64,000 bases of DNA from Elusimicrobiota bacterium (GTDB lineage Bacteria > Elusimicrobiota > UBA8919): positions 62,001 to 126,000 of the forward strand of contig JAFGLF010000044.1 of NCBI GenBank assembly GCA_016928195.1. Direction: 5' to 3'. Position 1 is the first letter of the stretch; every line of letters begins with the position of its first letter. The notes under the pieces were generated by a model that saw only the letters and a list, made by a program, of their open reading frames with translations, ran no database searches and was not told where the DNA came from. Below are positions 32,544 through 40,801 of the stretch, piece after piece. A program made the position numbers and the translations under genes.

Positions 32544-33296
32544 ATGTGCGAGAAAAAATTAAAAGACAAAGTAGCTATAATAACCGGCGGTGCCCAGGGC
32601 ATAGGCAGGGCAATTGCCGAAAAACTTGCCGATGAAGGAGCAAAAATTGCAATCGTAGACGTTCAGGAAGAAATTGCCAAAAATACAGCCGATGAAATAT
32701 CAAAGGACAAAGATGTGGAATCACTTGCGCTGAAAATAGATGTTTCTTCATTCCAGGAAACTGAAGGAATGACCAAAAAAGTGGTTGAAAAATTCGGGAA
32801 AATTGATATAATTGTCAACAATGCAGGAATTACCCGCGATAATCTTTTGATAAGAATGACAGATGAGGAGTGGGATAAGGTAATTGCAATTAATTTGAAA
32901 GGTGTTTTCAACTGCTCCAAAGCAGCAGCAAAAATAATGATGAAACAGCGTTGCGGCAAAATTGTCAATATTTCATCTGTTGTAGGATTGATGGGTAATG
33001 CGGGACAGGTAAATTACTCGGCCTCAAAAGGCGGAGTAATCGCCTTAACAAAAACGCTGGCCAGAGAATTAGCATCCAGAAATATAAACGTTAACGCTAT
33101 TGCACCCGGTTTTATTAAAACAGCAATGACGGATAAACTCTCGGATGAAGCTAAACAAAAACTTATAGCATTAATCCCGCTTTCTCGGCTGGGAGAACCA
33201 CAGGATGTAGCAAATCTTGTGGCATTTTTATGTACAGAAGAATCATCGTATATAACAGGCGAAGTTATTTCTGTTAACGGTGGTATGTATATGTAA
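32544..33296 (+). CDS. fabG: 3-oxoacyl-ACP reductase
   Basis: The NADPH-dependent second step of each elongation round. The 250-residue SDR enzyme has AIITGGAQGIGRAIAEKL, NNAGITRDNLLIRM and catalytic S145, Y158 and K162 (NISSVVG, NYSASKGG), and ends in VISVNGGMYM. GGAGG lies before ATG 32544. Confidence 0.97.
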   Translation: MCEKKLKDKVAIITGGAQGIGRAIAEKLADEGAKIAIVDVQEEIAKNTADEISKDKDVESLALKIDVSSFQETEGMTKKVVEKFGKIDIIVNNAGITRDNLLIRMTDEEWDKVIAINLKGVFNCSKAAAKIMMKQRCGKIVNISSVVGLMGNAGQVNYSASKGGVIALTKTLARELASRNINVNAIAPGFIKTAMTDKLSDEAKQKLIALIPLSRLGEPQDVANLVAFLCTEESSYITGEVISVNGGMYM

Positions 33297-33299
33297 ATA

Positions 33300-33364
33300 A
33301 ACAATTGAAAGATTGGAGAAATTAGAAAGATTTAAAATCTTTTTAATTTTTTAATTTTTCTAAT
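33300..33364 (+). repeat. AGAAAGATT...AATCTTT repeat before acpP
   Basis: TTGAAAGATTGGAGAAATTAGAAAGATTTAAAA-type words are followed by their complement ATCTTTTTAATTTTTTAATTTTTCTAATT. A second member of the family is in the gap before rodZ (55441-55530). The AT-rich fold may terminate or attenuate transcription. Confidence 0.7.
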
Positions 33365-33387
33365 TGAAGTTTAATGGGGGTGTTACT

Positions 33388-33636
33388 ATGGCAGACGTAG
33401 AGGCAAAGGTAAAGGAAATTGTTGCGGAACAGTTGGGCGTTGATGCGGCGAAAGTTGTACCCACTGCATCATTCATAAATGATCTGGGTGCAGACTCATT
33501 GGATACCGTTGAACTCGTAATGGCACTTGAAGAGGCATTCGGACTTGAAATCCCGGATGAAGAAGCATCGAAAATTGCCACTGTAGGACAAGCGGTTGAT
33601 TACATAAACGCACACGCTAAACAGCAAAATAATTAA
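33388..33636 (+). CDS. acpP: acyl carrier protein (fatty acid synthesis)
   Basis: The start is ATG 33388 behind GGGGG, preferred over a TTG 24 bases earlier. The 82-residue acidic protein has [18 protein letters not shown] with phosphopantetheine serine 37 and the C-terminal [11 protein letters not shown]. It carries intermediates for FabD, FabG, FabF and FabH next to it. It is clearly the housekeeping ACP as opposed to the one at 14650. Confidence 0.97.
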   Translation: MADVEAKVKEIVAEQLGVDAAKVVPTASFINDLGADSLDTVELVMALEEAFGLEIPDEEASKIATVGQAVDYINAHAKQQNN

Positions 33637-33664
33637 TTTCTATTTTTAACCGGAAGGACTACAC

Positions 33665-34909
33665 ATGCATAAAAAGATTGTAATTACCGGTCTTGGTATA
33701 ATATCTCCTATCGGAAATACTATAGAGGATTTCTGGAAATCTTTAATGGAAGGCAAATCCGGCGCAGCTCCTATCACACATTTCGACGCTTCTAAGTTTT
33801 CATCCAAATTTGCCTGTGAAGTGAAGGATTTCAAACCGGAAGATTTTATTGAAAAGAAAAAAATCAAAAGAATGGACAGGTTTGTTCAACTCGCAATAGC
33901 AGCATCGAAACTTGCGGTTGAGGATTCAAAAATAGACTTTTCAAAAGAAAATCCGGAAAGATGCGGAGTTATTGTCGGAAGCGGTATAGGGGGGATGCAG
34001 ACTGTTGAGGACCAGGCAAGAATGCTTTTTGAAAAAGGTCCGGGAAGAATTTCTCCTTTTCTTGTTCCAATGTTAATAACCAACATGGCACCCGGAGAAA
34101 TCGCTATACTGTTCGGCATCAGAGGGCCAAATTATTCACTAAGCTCTGCGTGTGCAACTTCAACTCATACCATCGGCGATGCTCTCAGGCTTATGAGATA
34201 CGGTGATATGGATGTTGCGATTGCGGGCGGTACCGAAGCTGCTATCACACCTCTGGGCTTCGGCGGTTTCTGTTCAATCAAAGCACTTTCTACACAGAAT
34301 GACAATCCTGAAAAAGCATCCAGACCCTTTGATGCAAAACGCGACGGATTTGTTATGGGAGAAGGTGCAGGAATTATCATACTAGAGACCGAAGAACATG
34401 CGAAAGCAAGAGGCGCAAGAATTTACTGCGAAATAGCAGGTTATGGTGCCAGCGATGATGCATACCATATAACGGCACCCGAACCCAACGCGGTGGCATC
34501 TGCAAGAGCAATGGAACTGGCTATTCAGGATGCGGGATTAAAAACACAGGATATCGATTATGTAAATGCCCACGGTACATCTACAGTTTTAAACGATAAA
34601 ACCGAAACCCTGGCAATAAAAAAAGTTTTTGGAGAACATGCAAAAAAATTAGCGGTCTCTTCAACTAAATCAATGACCGGGCACCTTTTAGGTGCTGCAG
34701 GCAGCGCTGAAATAATCGCAACCGCATTATCTATAGAACGCGGCTGTATTCATCCGACAATAAACTATGAACATCCGGATCCGGATTGCGACCTGGACTA
34801 TGTACCGAATAAGACAAGACAGCACCAGATAAAAGCAGCAATTTCAAATTCACTTGGATTTGGCGGACATAACAGCACATTAGTAGTTAAAAAATATGAA
34901 ACCGTTTAA
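33665..34909 (+). CDS. fabF: 3-oxoacyl-ACP synthase II
   Basis: A condensing enzyme for chain elongation. The 414-residue protein has the Cys-His-His set at C163 (SSACATSTH), H303 (NAHGTST) and H340 (MTGHLLGA), the same numbers as in E. coli FabF. AAGGAC lies before ATG 33665. It overlaps rnc by 14 bases. Confidence 0.97.
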   Translation: MHKKIVITGLGIISPIGNTIEDFWKSLMEGKSGAAPITHFDASKFSSKFACEVKDFKPEDFIEKKKIKRMDRFVQLAIAASKLAVEDSKIDFSKENPERCGVIVGSGIGGMQTVEDQARMLFEKGPGRISPFLVPMLITNMAPGEIAILFGIRGPNYSLSSACATSTHTIGDALRLMRYGDMDVAIAGGTEAAITPLGFGGFCSIKALSTQNDNPEKASRPFDAKRDGFVMGEGAGIIILETEEHAKARGARIYCEIAGYGASDDAYHITAPEPNAVASARAMELAIQDAGLKTQDIDYVNAHGTSTVLNDKTETLAIKKVFGEHAKKLAVSSTKSMTGHLLGAAGSAEIIATALSIERGCIHPTINYEHPDPDCDLDYVPNKTRQHQIKAAISNSLGFGGHNSTLVVKKYETV

Positions 34910-35573
34910 CCAGGATATTCTGCAAAAAAAACTGGGTGTAACCTTCAAGAACCCGGTTATTCTGGATATTGCATTGACTCACAAATCATATGCGATAGAA
35001 AATAATTTAAAAGAGTTTAACGAACGGCTGGAATTTATAGGTGATTCTGTTTTGTCGGTAGCAACAGCAGTATATTTTTACAGAAAATATCCTAATTATG
35101 ACGAAGGGAAATTATCAAAAATAAAAGCAGCTGCCGTAAGCAGGGCAACACTATACACAATTGCAAAAAAATTTAAACTTGGCGGTTTTATAAAAATCTC
35201 AAAATCCGAAGAAGCAACCGGCGGCAGGGAAAAAGAATCGATTTTGGCAAATGCATTGGAAGCTATTATAGGCGCAATATATCTTGACAGGGGCTCCGCT
35301 GTTGCAGAGAAATTTGTTAATAAAATTTTCTCTAAACAGGAAATCAATCCTGTTGATTTTAAATCCCAATTACAGGAATCTATTCAATCAAGATATAAGA
35401 CAATACCTATATATAATGTATTGGAAGAAAAAGGTCCTGACCATGATAAAACATTCAAAATTAACGTAACCATATTGAGAAAAGTATTTGCTAACGGAAT
35501 AGGAAAATCAAAAAAAGAAGCCGAACAGGACGCCGCAAAAAAGGCGCTAAAAAGATTACATAACAAATATTAA
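34896..35573 (+). CDS. rnc: ribonuclease III
   Basis: It cleaves double-stranded RNA in rRNA maturation and mRNA processing. The 225-residue protein has the signature NERLEFIGDSVLSVATA (E43, E46, D50 as metal ligands), ILANALEAIIGAIYLDRG and a dsRNA-binding domain from residue 150 with DHDKTFKINV and GKSKKEAEQDAAKKAL. Following fabF as in many genomes, and abundant hairpin repeats in transcripts here could be substrates (inference). Confidence 0.96.
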   Translation: MKPFNQDILQKKLGVTFKNPVILDIALTHKSYAIENNLKEFNERLEFIGDSVLSVATAVYFYRKYPNYDEGKLSKIKAAAVSRATLYTIAKKFKLGGFIKISKSEEATGGREKESILANALEAIIGAIYLDRGSAVAEKFVNKIFSKQEINPVDFKSQLQESIQSRYKTIPIYNVLEEKGPDHDKTFKINVTILRKVFANGIGKSKKEAEQDAAKKALKRLHNKY

Positions 35574-35593
35574 AAATCAAATACGGAGGAAGA

Positions 35594-36751
35594 ATGGACT
35601 ATTTTTTAACCGACGAACAAAAAATGATTATTGAACTGGCAAGGAAGATTGCACAGGAAAAAATCAAACCAATAAGAGAACAGTGTGATGAAAAGGGAGA
35701 ATTCCCGTGGGAAATCGTAAAAGAACTCTCTCAGGCAGACTTAATGGGAATATATATTCCCCAGGAATACGGCGGTTTCGGCGGCGGAGTTATGGAACTG
35801 TGTCTCGCTGTTGAGGAATTGTGCAAGGTTGACGGCGGTATAGCTCTATCACTCGCAGCAACGGCTCTGGGAACATTTCCGATAATGTTATTTGGTACCG
35901 AAGAACAGAAGAAAAAATATCTTCCAAGAATTGCAAAGGGAGAGGTACTGGCAGGATTCGGTTTAACTGAACCCGAATCAGGAAGCGATGCAGGTGCAAC
36001 AAAAACAACTGCAAAAAAAGACGGTGATAACTATATATTGAACGGTACAAAGTGTTTTATTACAAACGGCGGAGTAGCAGAGGTTTATACAATAATTGCC
36101 ATGACCGACAAAACAAAAGGCTCACGCGGAGCTTCCGCATTTATAGTAGAAAAAGGAACACCCGGATTTTCATTCGGAAAAAAAGAAAACAAGATGGGTA
36201 TCCGTGCATCGGCTACCTGCGAACTTATCTTCCAGGACTGCAAAATTCCAAAAGCCAACCTTCTGGGACGCGAAGGCGCAGGTTTCATCGTTGCTATGAA
36301 AACCCTTGACCAATCCCGCCCCGGAGTTGCATCACAGGCACTCGGTATAGCTGCAGGCGCTCTGGATGAAGCAGTAGAATATGCAAAAACAAGGAAGCAG
36401 TTCAATCATCCTATTTCTTCATTCCAGGGAATCCAGCATATGCTGGCTGATATGGCAACCCAGGTTGAAGCTGCAAGAGCACTTGTTTATGCAACTGCAA
36501 GAGCAGTTGACAAAGGTGTTAAAGATATTTCCGGTGTATCTGCAATGAGTAAACTTTTTGCTTCGGATACGGCCATGAAAGTGACAACGGATGCGGTACA
36601 GATTTTCGGCGGATACGGTTATATGAAAGAATATCCTGTAGAAAAGATGATGCGTGATGCAAAAATCACACAGATTTATGAGGGGACAAACCAGATACAA
36701 AGAAACGTAATAGCACTCGATTTGATAAAGAAAGCGGCAAGAAAGAAATAG
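35594..36751 (+). CDS. acyl-CoA dehydrogenase (butyryl-CoA dehydrogenase type)
   Basis: The FAD enzyme of 385 residues catalyses acyl-CoA / enoyl-CoA interconversion. It shows FGLTEPESGSDAGATKTTA, CFITNGGVAEVYTI, RGASAFIVEKGTPGFSFGKKENKMGIRAS and the C-terminal catalytic glutamate E363 in QIYEGTNQIQRNVIA. This matches short-chain and butyryl-CoA dehydrogenases. It sits before etfB and Fd-etfA, which fits a Bcd/EtfAB or caffeyl-CoA reductase-like complex. GGAGGAAG precedes the start. Confidence 0.92.
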   Translation: MDYFLTDEQKMIIELARKIAQEKIKPIREQCDEKGEFPWEIVKELSQADLMGIYIPQEYGGFGGGVMELCLAVEELCKVDGGIALSLAATALGTFPIMLFGTEEQKKKYLPRIAKGEVLAGFGLTEPESGSDAGATKTTAKKDGDNYILNGTKCFITNGGVAEVYTIIAMTDKTKGSRGASAFIVEKGTPGFSFGKKENKMGIRASATCELIFQDCKIPKANLLGREGAGFIVAMKTLDQSRPGVASQALGIAAGALDEAVEYAKTRKQFNHPISSFQGIQHMLADMATQVEAARALVYATARAVDKGVKDISGVSAMSKLFASDTAMKVTTDAVQIFGGYGYMKEYPVEKMMRDAKITQIYEGTNQIQRNVIALDLIKKAARKK

Positions 36752-37074
36752 GGGTCGCTCGCGAGCAAATTTCTTGCTCGCTCCTACTTATAGGGATTGA
36801 GTGAGGTGGAGTTTGCCTTAAACAGAGTGAGAGGTTAGGCAACTCCCTCGTTATACGAGAGCCGTAAAATATATATTTACCAGATTGATAAAAAAGTAAT
36901 CAAAAAAAGAGAATAAATACAATGAAAAAAAATATTTAGTTGTAAATACTAAAAGAAAAAGGAACATGATTGATCGTGATGGATTAGGATATATCGAAGA
37001 AAAATTTAATAATTTAAAAGATGCTAAAAAATATTTAAATACCTTATAGATATAACTAAAGGAAGATTTTTCAT
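36752..37074 (+). other. 323-nt intergenic region between acyl-CoA dehydrogenase and etfB
   Basis: GCGAGCAA-atttc-TTGCTCGC (36761-36781) gives a strong hairpin after the dehydrogenase stop. A second imperfect hairpin pairs GTTTGCCT (36811) with AGGCAAC (36837). From 36890 the sequence is very AT-rich and holds a short, probably broken reading frame. No family gene and no clear promoter are seen. Confidence 0.6.
36922..37049 (+). pseudogene. possible remnant of a small unknown protein
   Basis: ATG 36922 begins MKKNI and stops; in the -1 frame the sequence continues KYLVVNTKRKRNMIDRDGL and GYIEEKFNNLKDAKKYLNTL to TAG 37047-37049. A single frame change in the A-run 36925-36932 would join them into a 42-residue protein. 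An in-frame ATG at 36966 could also start a 27-residue peptide. I do not recognise the product. Confidence 0.3.
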
Positions 37075-37875
37075 ATGAATATTATTGTTTTAATCAAACA
37101 GGTCCCGGCAACAACCGATGTCAAAATAGACGAAAAAACCGGAACATTGAAAAGGGAAGGCGTGGAAGCCCAGGTCAATCCTTTTGATTTGTATGCCATT
37201 GAAGAAGCTATACGGTTAAAAGAAAAACTCAAGGAAAAGATTATTGGAAAGGTTATTGTCTTAACAATGGGACCTCCGCAGGCAGAGAAAGCACTCCGTG
37301 AATGTCTTGCTATGGGCTGTGACGAGGCGGTTCTCGTTTCTGACAGAGAATTTGCGGGAAGCGATACATGGGCAACCTCCTATACACTGGCACAGGCAAT
37401 AAAAAAAATCGGAGCATATAATATAATTATATGCGGCAAACAGGCAATTGACGGTGATACAGCACAGGTTGGTCCCGGCGTAGCCGAAATGCTTGACATT
37501 CCGCATATAGCATATGTAAAGAAGATTGAAAATATCGAAAACATTGAAAAGATTACGGTAGAAAGAATGATGGAAGACGGTTATGACCTGATTGAATCGC
37601 CCTTACCATGCCTATTAACAGTTGTAAAGGAAATAAATACTCCAAGAATGCCGTCGCTCAGAGGGATGATGTTTTCCAAAAAAGCCGAAATAAAACATAT
37701 TAATGCAAAGTTTATCGAAGCTGATAAAACAAAAATCGGAATTGCCGGCTCACCTACAAATGTGATGAAGGTCTTTTGCCCGCCGCCAAGAAGCGGAGGG
37801 GAAAGAATTTCAGGTGAACCGCCGGAACAGGCAGTAAAAGTTGTTGCGAAATTAAAAGAAACAAAAATAATATGA
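37075..37875 (+). CDS. etfB: electron transfer flavoprotein beta subunit
   Basis: The 266-residue subunit binds AMP or a second FAD and pairs with EtfA. It shows IVLIKQVPATTDVKIDEKTG, VNPFDLYAIEEAIRLKEK, TMGPPQAEKALRECLAMGCDEAVLVSDR, GKQAIDGDTAQVGPGVAEML and the C-terminal NVMKVFCPPPRSGGERISG. The set resembles bifurcating-type EtfB proteins. It overlaps etfA by ATGA. Confidence 0.95.
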   Translation: MNIIVLIKQVPATTDVKIDEKTGTLKREGVEAQVNPFDLYAIEEAIRLKEKLKEKIIGKVIVLTMGPPQAEKALRECLAMGCDEAVLVSDREFAGSDTWATSYTLAQAIKKIGAYNIIICGKQAIDGDTAQVGPGVAEMLDIPHIAYVKKIENIENIEKITVERMMEDGYDLIESPLPCLLTVVKEINTPRMPSLRGMMFSKKAEIKHINAKFIEADKTKIGIAGSPTNVMKVFCPPPRSGGERISGEPPEQAVKVVAKLKETKII

Positions 37876-39098
37876 GTAAAATTTATATTCTCTCGGAAAA
37901 ATGCACGGGATGCGGGCTTTGTGCTAAATCATGCCCGTTCTCCGCAATAACCATGACTGCAAGACCGGAAAGAAAAGCAAAACTTGCGGTAGTAGATGAA
38001 CTAAAATGCAACTTTTGCGGAGCATGCCTTGATGCATGTAAAAAATACCAGGCAATAGTAATAGAAAAAGACGACATCGGACATCGGACTTTGGACATTG
38101 GACAATATAAAAACGTCTGGGTTTATGCCGAACAAAGACATGGTGAAATATCACCGGTCGTATATGAACTTCTTAACAAAGGCAGGGAACTTTCCGATAA
38201 ACTTTCCGTAAAACTATGTGCTGTATTAATGGGCGACAAAATCTCGGATAAATCAAAAGATTTAATCAGCCATGGCGCAGATAAGGTTTATGTGTATGAT
38301 GATGAAATCTTAAAAGAATTTCAGGATGACCCGTATTCCGGACTTCTGGCACAACTTATTGAAGAGGAAAAACCCGAAATAATCTTAATGGGCGCAACAA
38401 ACATCGGCAGAAGTTTTGCTGCACGCGTTGCGGCGAAAATTCATGCAGGCCTTACCGCTGACTGCACCGGACTTGATATTGAACCGGGAACAAGGAATCT
38501 TATGCAGACCCGTCCTGCGTTCGGCGGAAATATAATGGCAACGATTCTAACTAAAAATCACAGGCCGCAAATGGCAACTGTCCGCCATAAGGTCTTCAAA
38601 AAAGCAGAGAAGAGAGTCCGCCAGCCGGCGGATAGAGAAGTAGAAGTCATTAAAAAAACCTTTGATAAGAACAAAATTAAAAACAGAACAAAATATTTAA
38701 AATTTGTTGCAGACCTCTCACAAAAAGTAAACCTCGCAGAAGCAGATATTATAGTTTCAGGAGGCAGAGGTCTTGGAAAACCGGAAGGTTTTGAACTGAT
38801 AGAAACATTTGCGAAAGCGATAGGCGGTGCTGTCGGAGCTTCACGTGCTACGGTTGATGCAGGATGGATACCTTATTCGCATCAGGTAGGACAAACCGGC
38901 AGAACAGTTGCGCCAAAACTTTATATTGCCTGCGGGATCTCGGGACAAATCCAGCATCTAGTAGGAATGCAGTCATCAGATATGATTGTAGCCATAAACA
39001 AAGACCCCGAATGCCCCATGATGAAACTCGCCACATATGCCATCGAAGGTGACTTATACAAGGTAATACCCGAAATAATCAAAGAATTAAAGAAATAA
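37872..39098 (+). CDS. etfA: electron transfer flavoprotein alpha subunit with N-terminal ferredoxin domain
   Basis: Residues 1-62 form a two-[4Fe-4S] ferredoxin domain (C11, C14, C17, C21 and C46, C49, C52, C56). Residues 80-408 are EtfA, including SGGRGLGKPEGFELIETFAKAIGGAVGASRATVDAGWIPY-type FAD sequence and VGQTGRTVAPKLYIACGISG. Similar fusions are in EtfAB of caffeyl-CoA reductase (CarE), where flavin-based bifurcation drives reduction of ferredoxin. With the acyl-CoA dehydrogenase two genes upstream this is the likely function. The linker at residues 67-78 and residues 249-254 (RQPADR) are repeat-coded. Confidence 0.93.
   Translation: MSKIYILSEKCTGCGLCAKSCPFSAITMTARPERKAKLAVVDELKCNFCGACLDACKKYQAIVIEKDDIGHRTLDIGQYKNVWVYAEQRHGEISPVVYELLNKGRELSDKLSVKLCAVLMGDKISDKSKDLISHGADKVYVYDDEILKEFQDDPYSGLLAQLIEEEKPEIILMGATNIGRSFAARVAAKIHAGLTADCTGLDIEPGTRNLMQTRPAFGGNIMATILTKNHRPQMATVRHKVFKKAEKRVRQPADREVEVIKKTFDKNKIKNRTKYLKFVADLSQKVNLAEADIIVSGGRGLGKPEGFELIETFAKAIGGAVGASRATVDAGWIPYSHQVGQTGRTVAPKLYIACGISGQIQHLVGMQSSDMIVAINKDPECPMMKLATYAIEGDLYKVIPEIIKELKK
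38076..38106 (+). repeat. GGACATCGGACTTTGGACATTGG repeat in the etfA linker
   Basis: ATCGGACATCGGAC is followed by TTTGGACATTGGAC, tandem and partly inverted copies of GGACAT. They encode DIGHRTLDIGQ exactly between the ferredoxin and flavoprotein domains, a place where extra length is harmless. Confidence 0.7.
38617..38632 (+). repeat. TCCGCCAGCCGGCGGA palindrome in frame in etfA
   Basis: The 16-bp sequence is identical to the copies in fabD (31834-31849) and in the gap at 23191-23206. Here it encodes RQPAD again, the same frame as in fabD, in a surface loop between KVFKKAEKRV and REVEVIKK. Confidence 0.88.
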
Positions 39099-39100
39099 CA

Positions 39101-39196
39101 GATTGCAGCGATAAACGGAAGATAGCAACGATAAGGAAAAGGACTTATCGCTGGAATCGTTTGTTTATCACTGTTATCAATAGTTTATCTCTGTAA
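39101..39196. repeat. ATCGCTGTAATC-family repeat between convergent genes
   Basis: GATTGCAGCGATAAACGG and GATAGCAACGATAAGG on the left face TTATCGCTGGAATCG, TTATCACTGTTATCAA and TTATCTCTGTAATCAA on the right. The fold occupies the gap between etfA (+) and the bactofilin gene (-), where a bidirectional terminator would be expected. Confidence 0.75.
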
Positions 39197-39586
39197 TCAA
39201 GATTCTTGTTTGGAATGTTTTTCGGTATGTTCTTTATTATCTTTAACAGCTCTCATTTTGCATTTTCCTTCAAAAACCGCGCCTTCCTGTATTGAAAGTG
39301 TCTGTGTTTTTATATCTCCGCAAACTTTTGCGGTTGAAAGTAATTCTAAATTATTCGAAGCGATTACATTCCCGGCAACCTCTCCTCCGATAGCAATAGA
39401 TTCTGCCTGTACATCGCCTGTCAATCTGCCTGTTTGACCTATAATAACACCGCTGGATTTCAATATATGGCCGTCCACCAAACCATCGATACGGATGGTT
39501 CCTTCGGATGATATATCGCCTTTAACCTCGGTCCCGTCAGATATTATCGTTTCTACTTTTCCTATAGTTTCTTTTCTTCCAAACAT
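39197..39586 (-). CDS. bactofilin family cytoskeletal protein
   Basis: The start is placed at ATG 39586 with GGAGGTG just before it. The 129-residue protein shows GTEVKGDISSEGTIRIDGLVDGHI, VIIGQTGRLTGDVQAESIAIGGEVAGNVIAS and ICGDIKTQTLSI-like beta-helix repeats, a standard bactofilin core. These proteins form filaments at the membrane and often guide peptidoglycan hydrolases. Its neighbour upstream is an M23 peptidase, the usual partner. Confidence 0.92.
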   Translation of the reverse strand: MFGRKETIGKVETIISDGTEVKGDISSEGTIRIDGLVDGHILKSSGVIIGQTGRLTGDVQAESIAIGGEVAGNVIASNNLELLSTAKVCGDIKTQTLSIQEGAVFEGKCKMRAVKDNKEHTEKHSKQES

Positions 39587-39670
39587 CGCACCTCCGAATA
39601 ATTTACACAAATATTTATAATTCTATTCGCGGTCATTTGCGTTCCGTATTATGTTCGCGTTAATTCGCGT

Positions 39671-40600
39671 TTATTTCAATATTGCTTCTGTCAGATATCT
39701 TTTGGGATTCTGGGCCTTACCGCTCTTCCAGACTTCGTAATGAAGATGAGAAGCGGTAGCACAACCTGTTGAACCGACAAGGGCAATCTCCTGTCCTCTC
39801 TTTACATTCTGTCCGGCCTTGACAAGAAGCTTTGAACAATGCCCGTATCTGGTCATATAACCATGTCCGTGCCTTATAACAACCAATTTGCCGTATCCGG
39901 AATGCCAACCGGAAAGAACCACCTCACCGTCGGCAGGCGCTTTTATAGGCATTCCTCTGCGTGCACCTATATCAATCGCGAGATGAATCTCCTTACGTTT
40001 TTTTATCGGATGAATACGCGGACCAAAACCGGAAGTAATCCTTCCGCGAACAGGCCACATACACGGAGTCGATTCCCATAAGGACTGTTTTTCTTTAATA
40101 TATTGTCTTACCCTGCCAAAACTAAACTCAAGGTCTTTAGTTTCATCTTCAAGAGCAGACAAATGTTTTTTAAACTCATATGGTGTAATGGATAGTTCTC
40201 TTCCCTCGAGATACTTTGTTACTCTTTCCAGGTCTGCAATTGTAGGACCACCGTATTTTATAATTTTATTCTTTTCTTTAAGACCTAAAAGTTTTCTCAA
40301 TTCCCTTTCCATTTCCCTTAAATTATCAGCCATCTGCCTGGCCTGAAGCATTTCCTGTGCAAAATAATCCGTCTCTTTTGCAAGAATTTTATTCTCGGCT
40401 TTCATAGCCCAATAATCAACCTGTTTGTGAATAACAAATCCTGACCAGCCTATAATACCTGTAAAAATGAAAAATAACGCTGCAATAAAGTTTTTTGAAA
40501 TATCCACCCTGATAGGCTTTGATGTAGAATGGGGGATAATCATAAATGTAAGCATCTTGTGTTTTCTTTCTTTATTTTTACCGCCATAGCCCTTCAGCAT
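39671..40600 (-). CDS. M23 family metallopeptidase, membrane-anchored
   Basis: The 309-residue protein has one N-terminal membrane helix (FIAALFFIFTGIIGWSGFVI), a coiled-coil stretch (MADNLREMERELRKLLGLKEK) and a C-terminal LytM domain with HLAIDIGA, HGYMTRYGHCSKLL and SHLHYEVW, the zinc-binding HXXXD and HXH. GCATASHLHYEV replaces the usual GRSTGPHLHYE. It probably cuts peptidoglycan cross-links or regulates shape, together with bactofilin. GGAGG lies before its ATG and a strong promoter upstream. Confidence 0.92.
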   Translation of the reverse strand: MLKGYGGKNKERKHKMLTFMIIPHSTSKPIRVDISKNFIAALFFIFTGIIGWSGFVIHKQVDYWAMKAENKILAKETDYFAQEMLQARQMADNLREMERELRKLLGLKEKNKIIKYGGPTIADLERVTKYLEGRELSITPYEFKKHLSALEDETKDLEFSFGRVRQYIKEKQSLWESTPCMWPVRGRITSGFGPRIHPIKKRKEIHLAIDIGARRGMPIKAPADGEVVLSGWHSGYGKLVVIRHGHGYMTRYGHCSKLLVKAGQNVKRGQEIALVGSTGCATASHLHYEVWKSGKAQNPKRYLTEAILK

Positions 40601-40634
40601 AAAATCCTCCGAAAAATAGTTATTTTCTATTTTT

Positions 40635-40663
40635 AGTATAACAAACTTTCACTATTTTGTCAA
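40635..40663 (-). promoter_or_regulatory. sigma-70-type promoter for the M23-bactofilin pair
   Basis: On the minus strand TTGACA (complement of 40658-40663) and TATACT (complement of 40635-40640) are separated by 17 bp, giving a start near 40628 and a 28-nt leader with CGGAGGA before ATG 40600. Confidence 0.8.
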
Positions 40664-40750
40664 CCCTGTACCAGAGGCTTCGCCACGGTACAGGGTGGGG
40701 CCTGCCCCGCACCGCCCGCTCCGACTCGTCGTAGACGAGGCGAGAGCTCT
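40663..40750. repeat. GC-rich hairpin repeats between the divergent M23 and valS genes
   Basis: ACCCTGTACC (40663-40672) pairs perfectly with GGTACAGGGT (40687-40696). It continues with GGGGCCTGCCCCGC and with GCTCCGACTCGTCGTAGACGAGGCGAG, words shared with the in-frame element at 24789-24862. It touches the -35 region of the minus promoter. Confidence 0.8.
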
Positions 40751-40764
40751 GCTCTGGTGTGGGG

Positions 40765-40793
40765 TTGATTTTTACCGATAATTTTGATAAACT
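40765..40793 (+). promoter_or_regulatory. possible promoter for valS
   Basis: TTGATT (40765-40770) and TAAACT (40788-40793), 17 bp apart, end only eight bases before ATG 40802. If used, transcription would start at or next to the start codon, giving a leaderless or nearly leaderless mRNA. No Shine-Dalgarno is present. Confidence 0.45.
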
Positions 40794-40801
40794 ATTAAGA
40801 T

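Noticed and set aside
37778-37826. CCCGCCGCCAAGAAGCGGAGGGG in etfB as a possible in-frame repeat
   Set aside because: It encodes PPPRSGGERISGEPPEQA, which is the normal conserved C-terminal motif of EtfB, so no insertion is needed to explain it.
39717-40081. Open frames on either strand opposite or within the M23 peptidase gene
   Set aside because: They are shadows of the M23 frame; they have no ribosome site and no recognisable domains.
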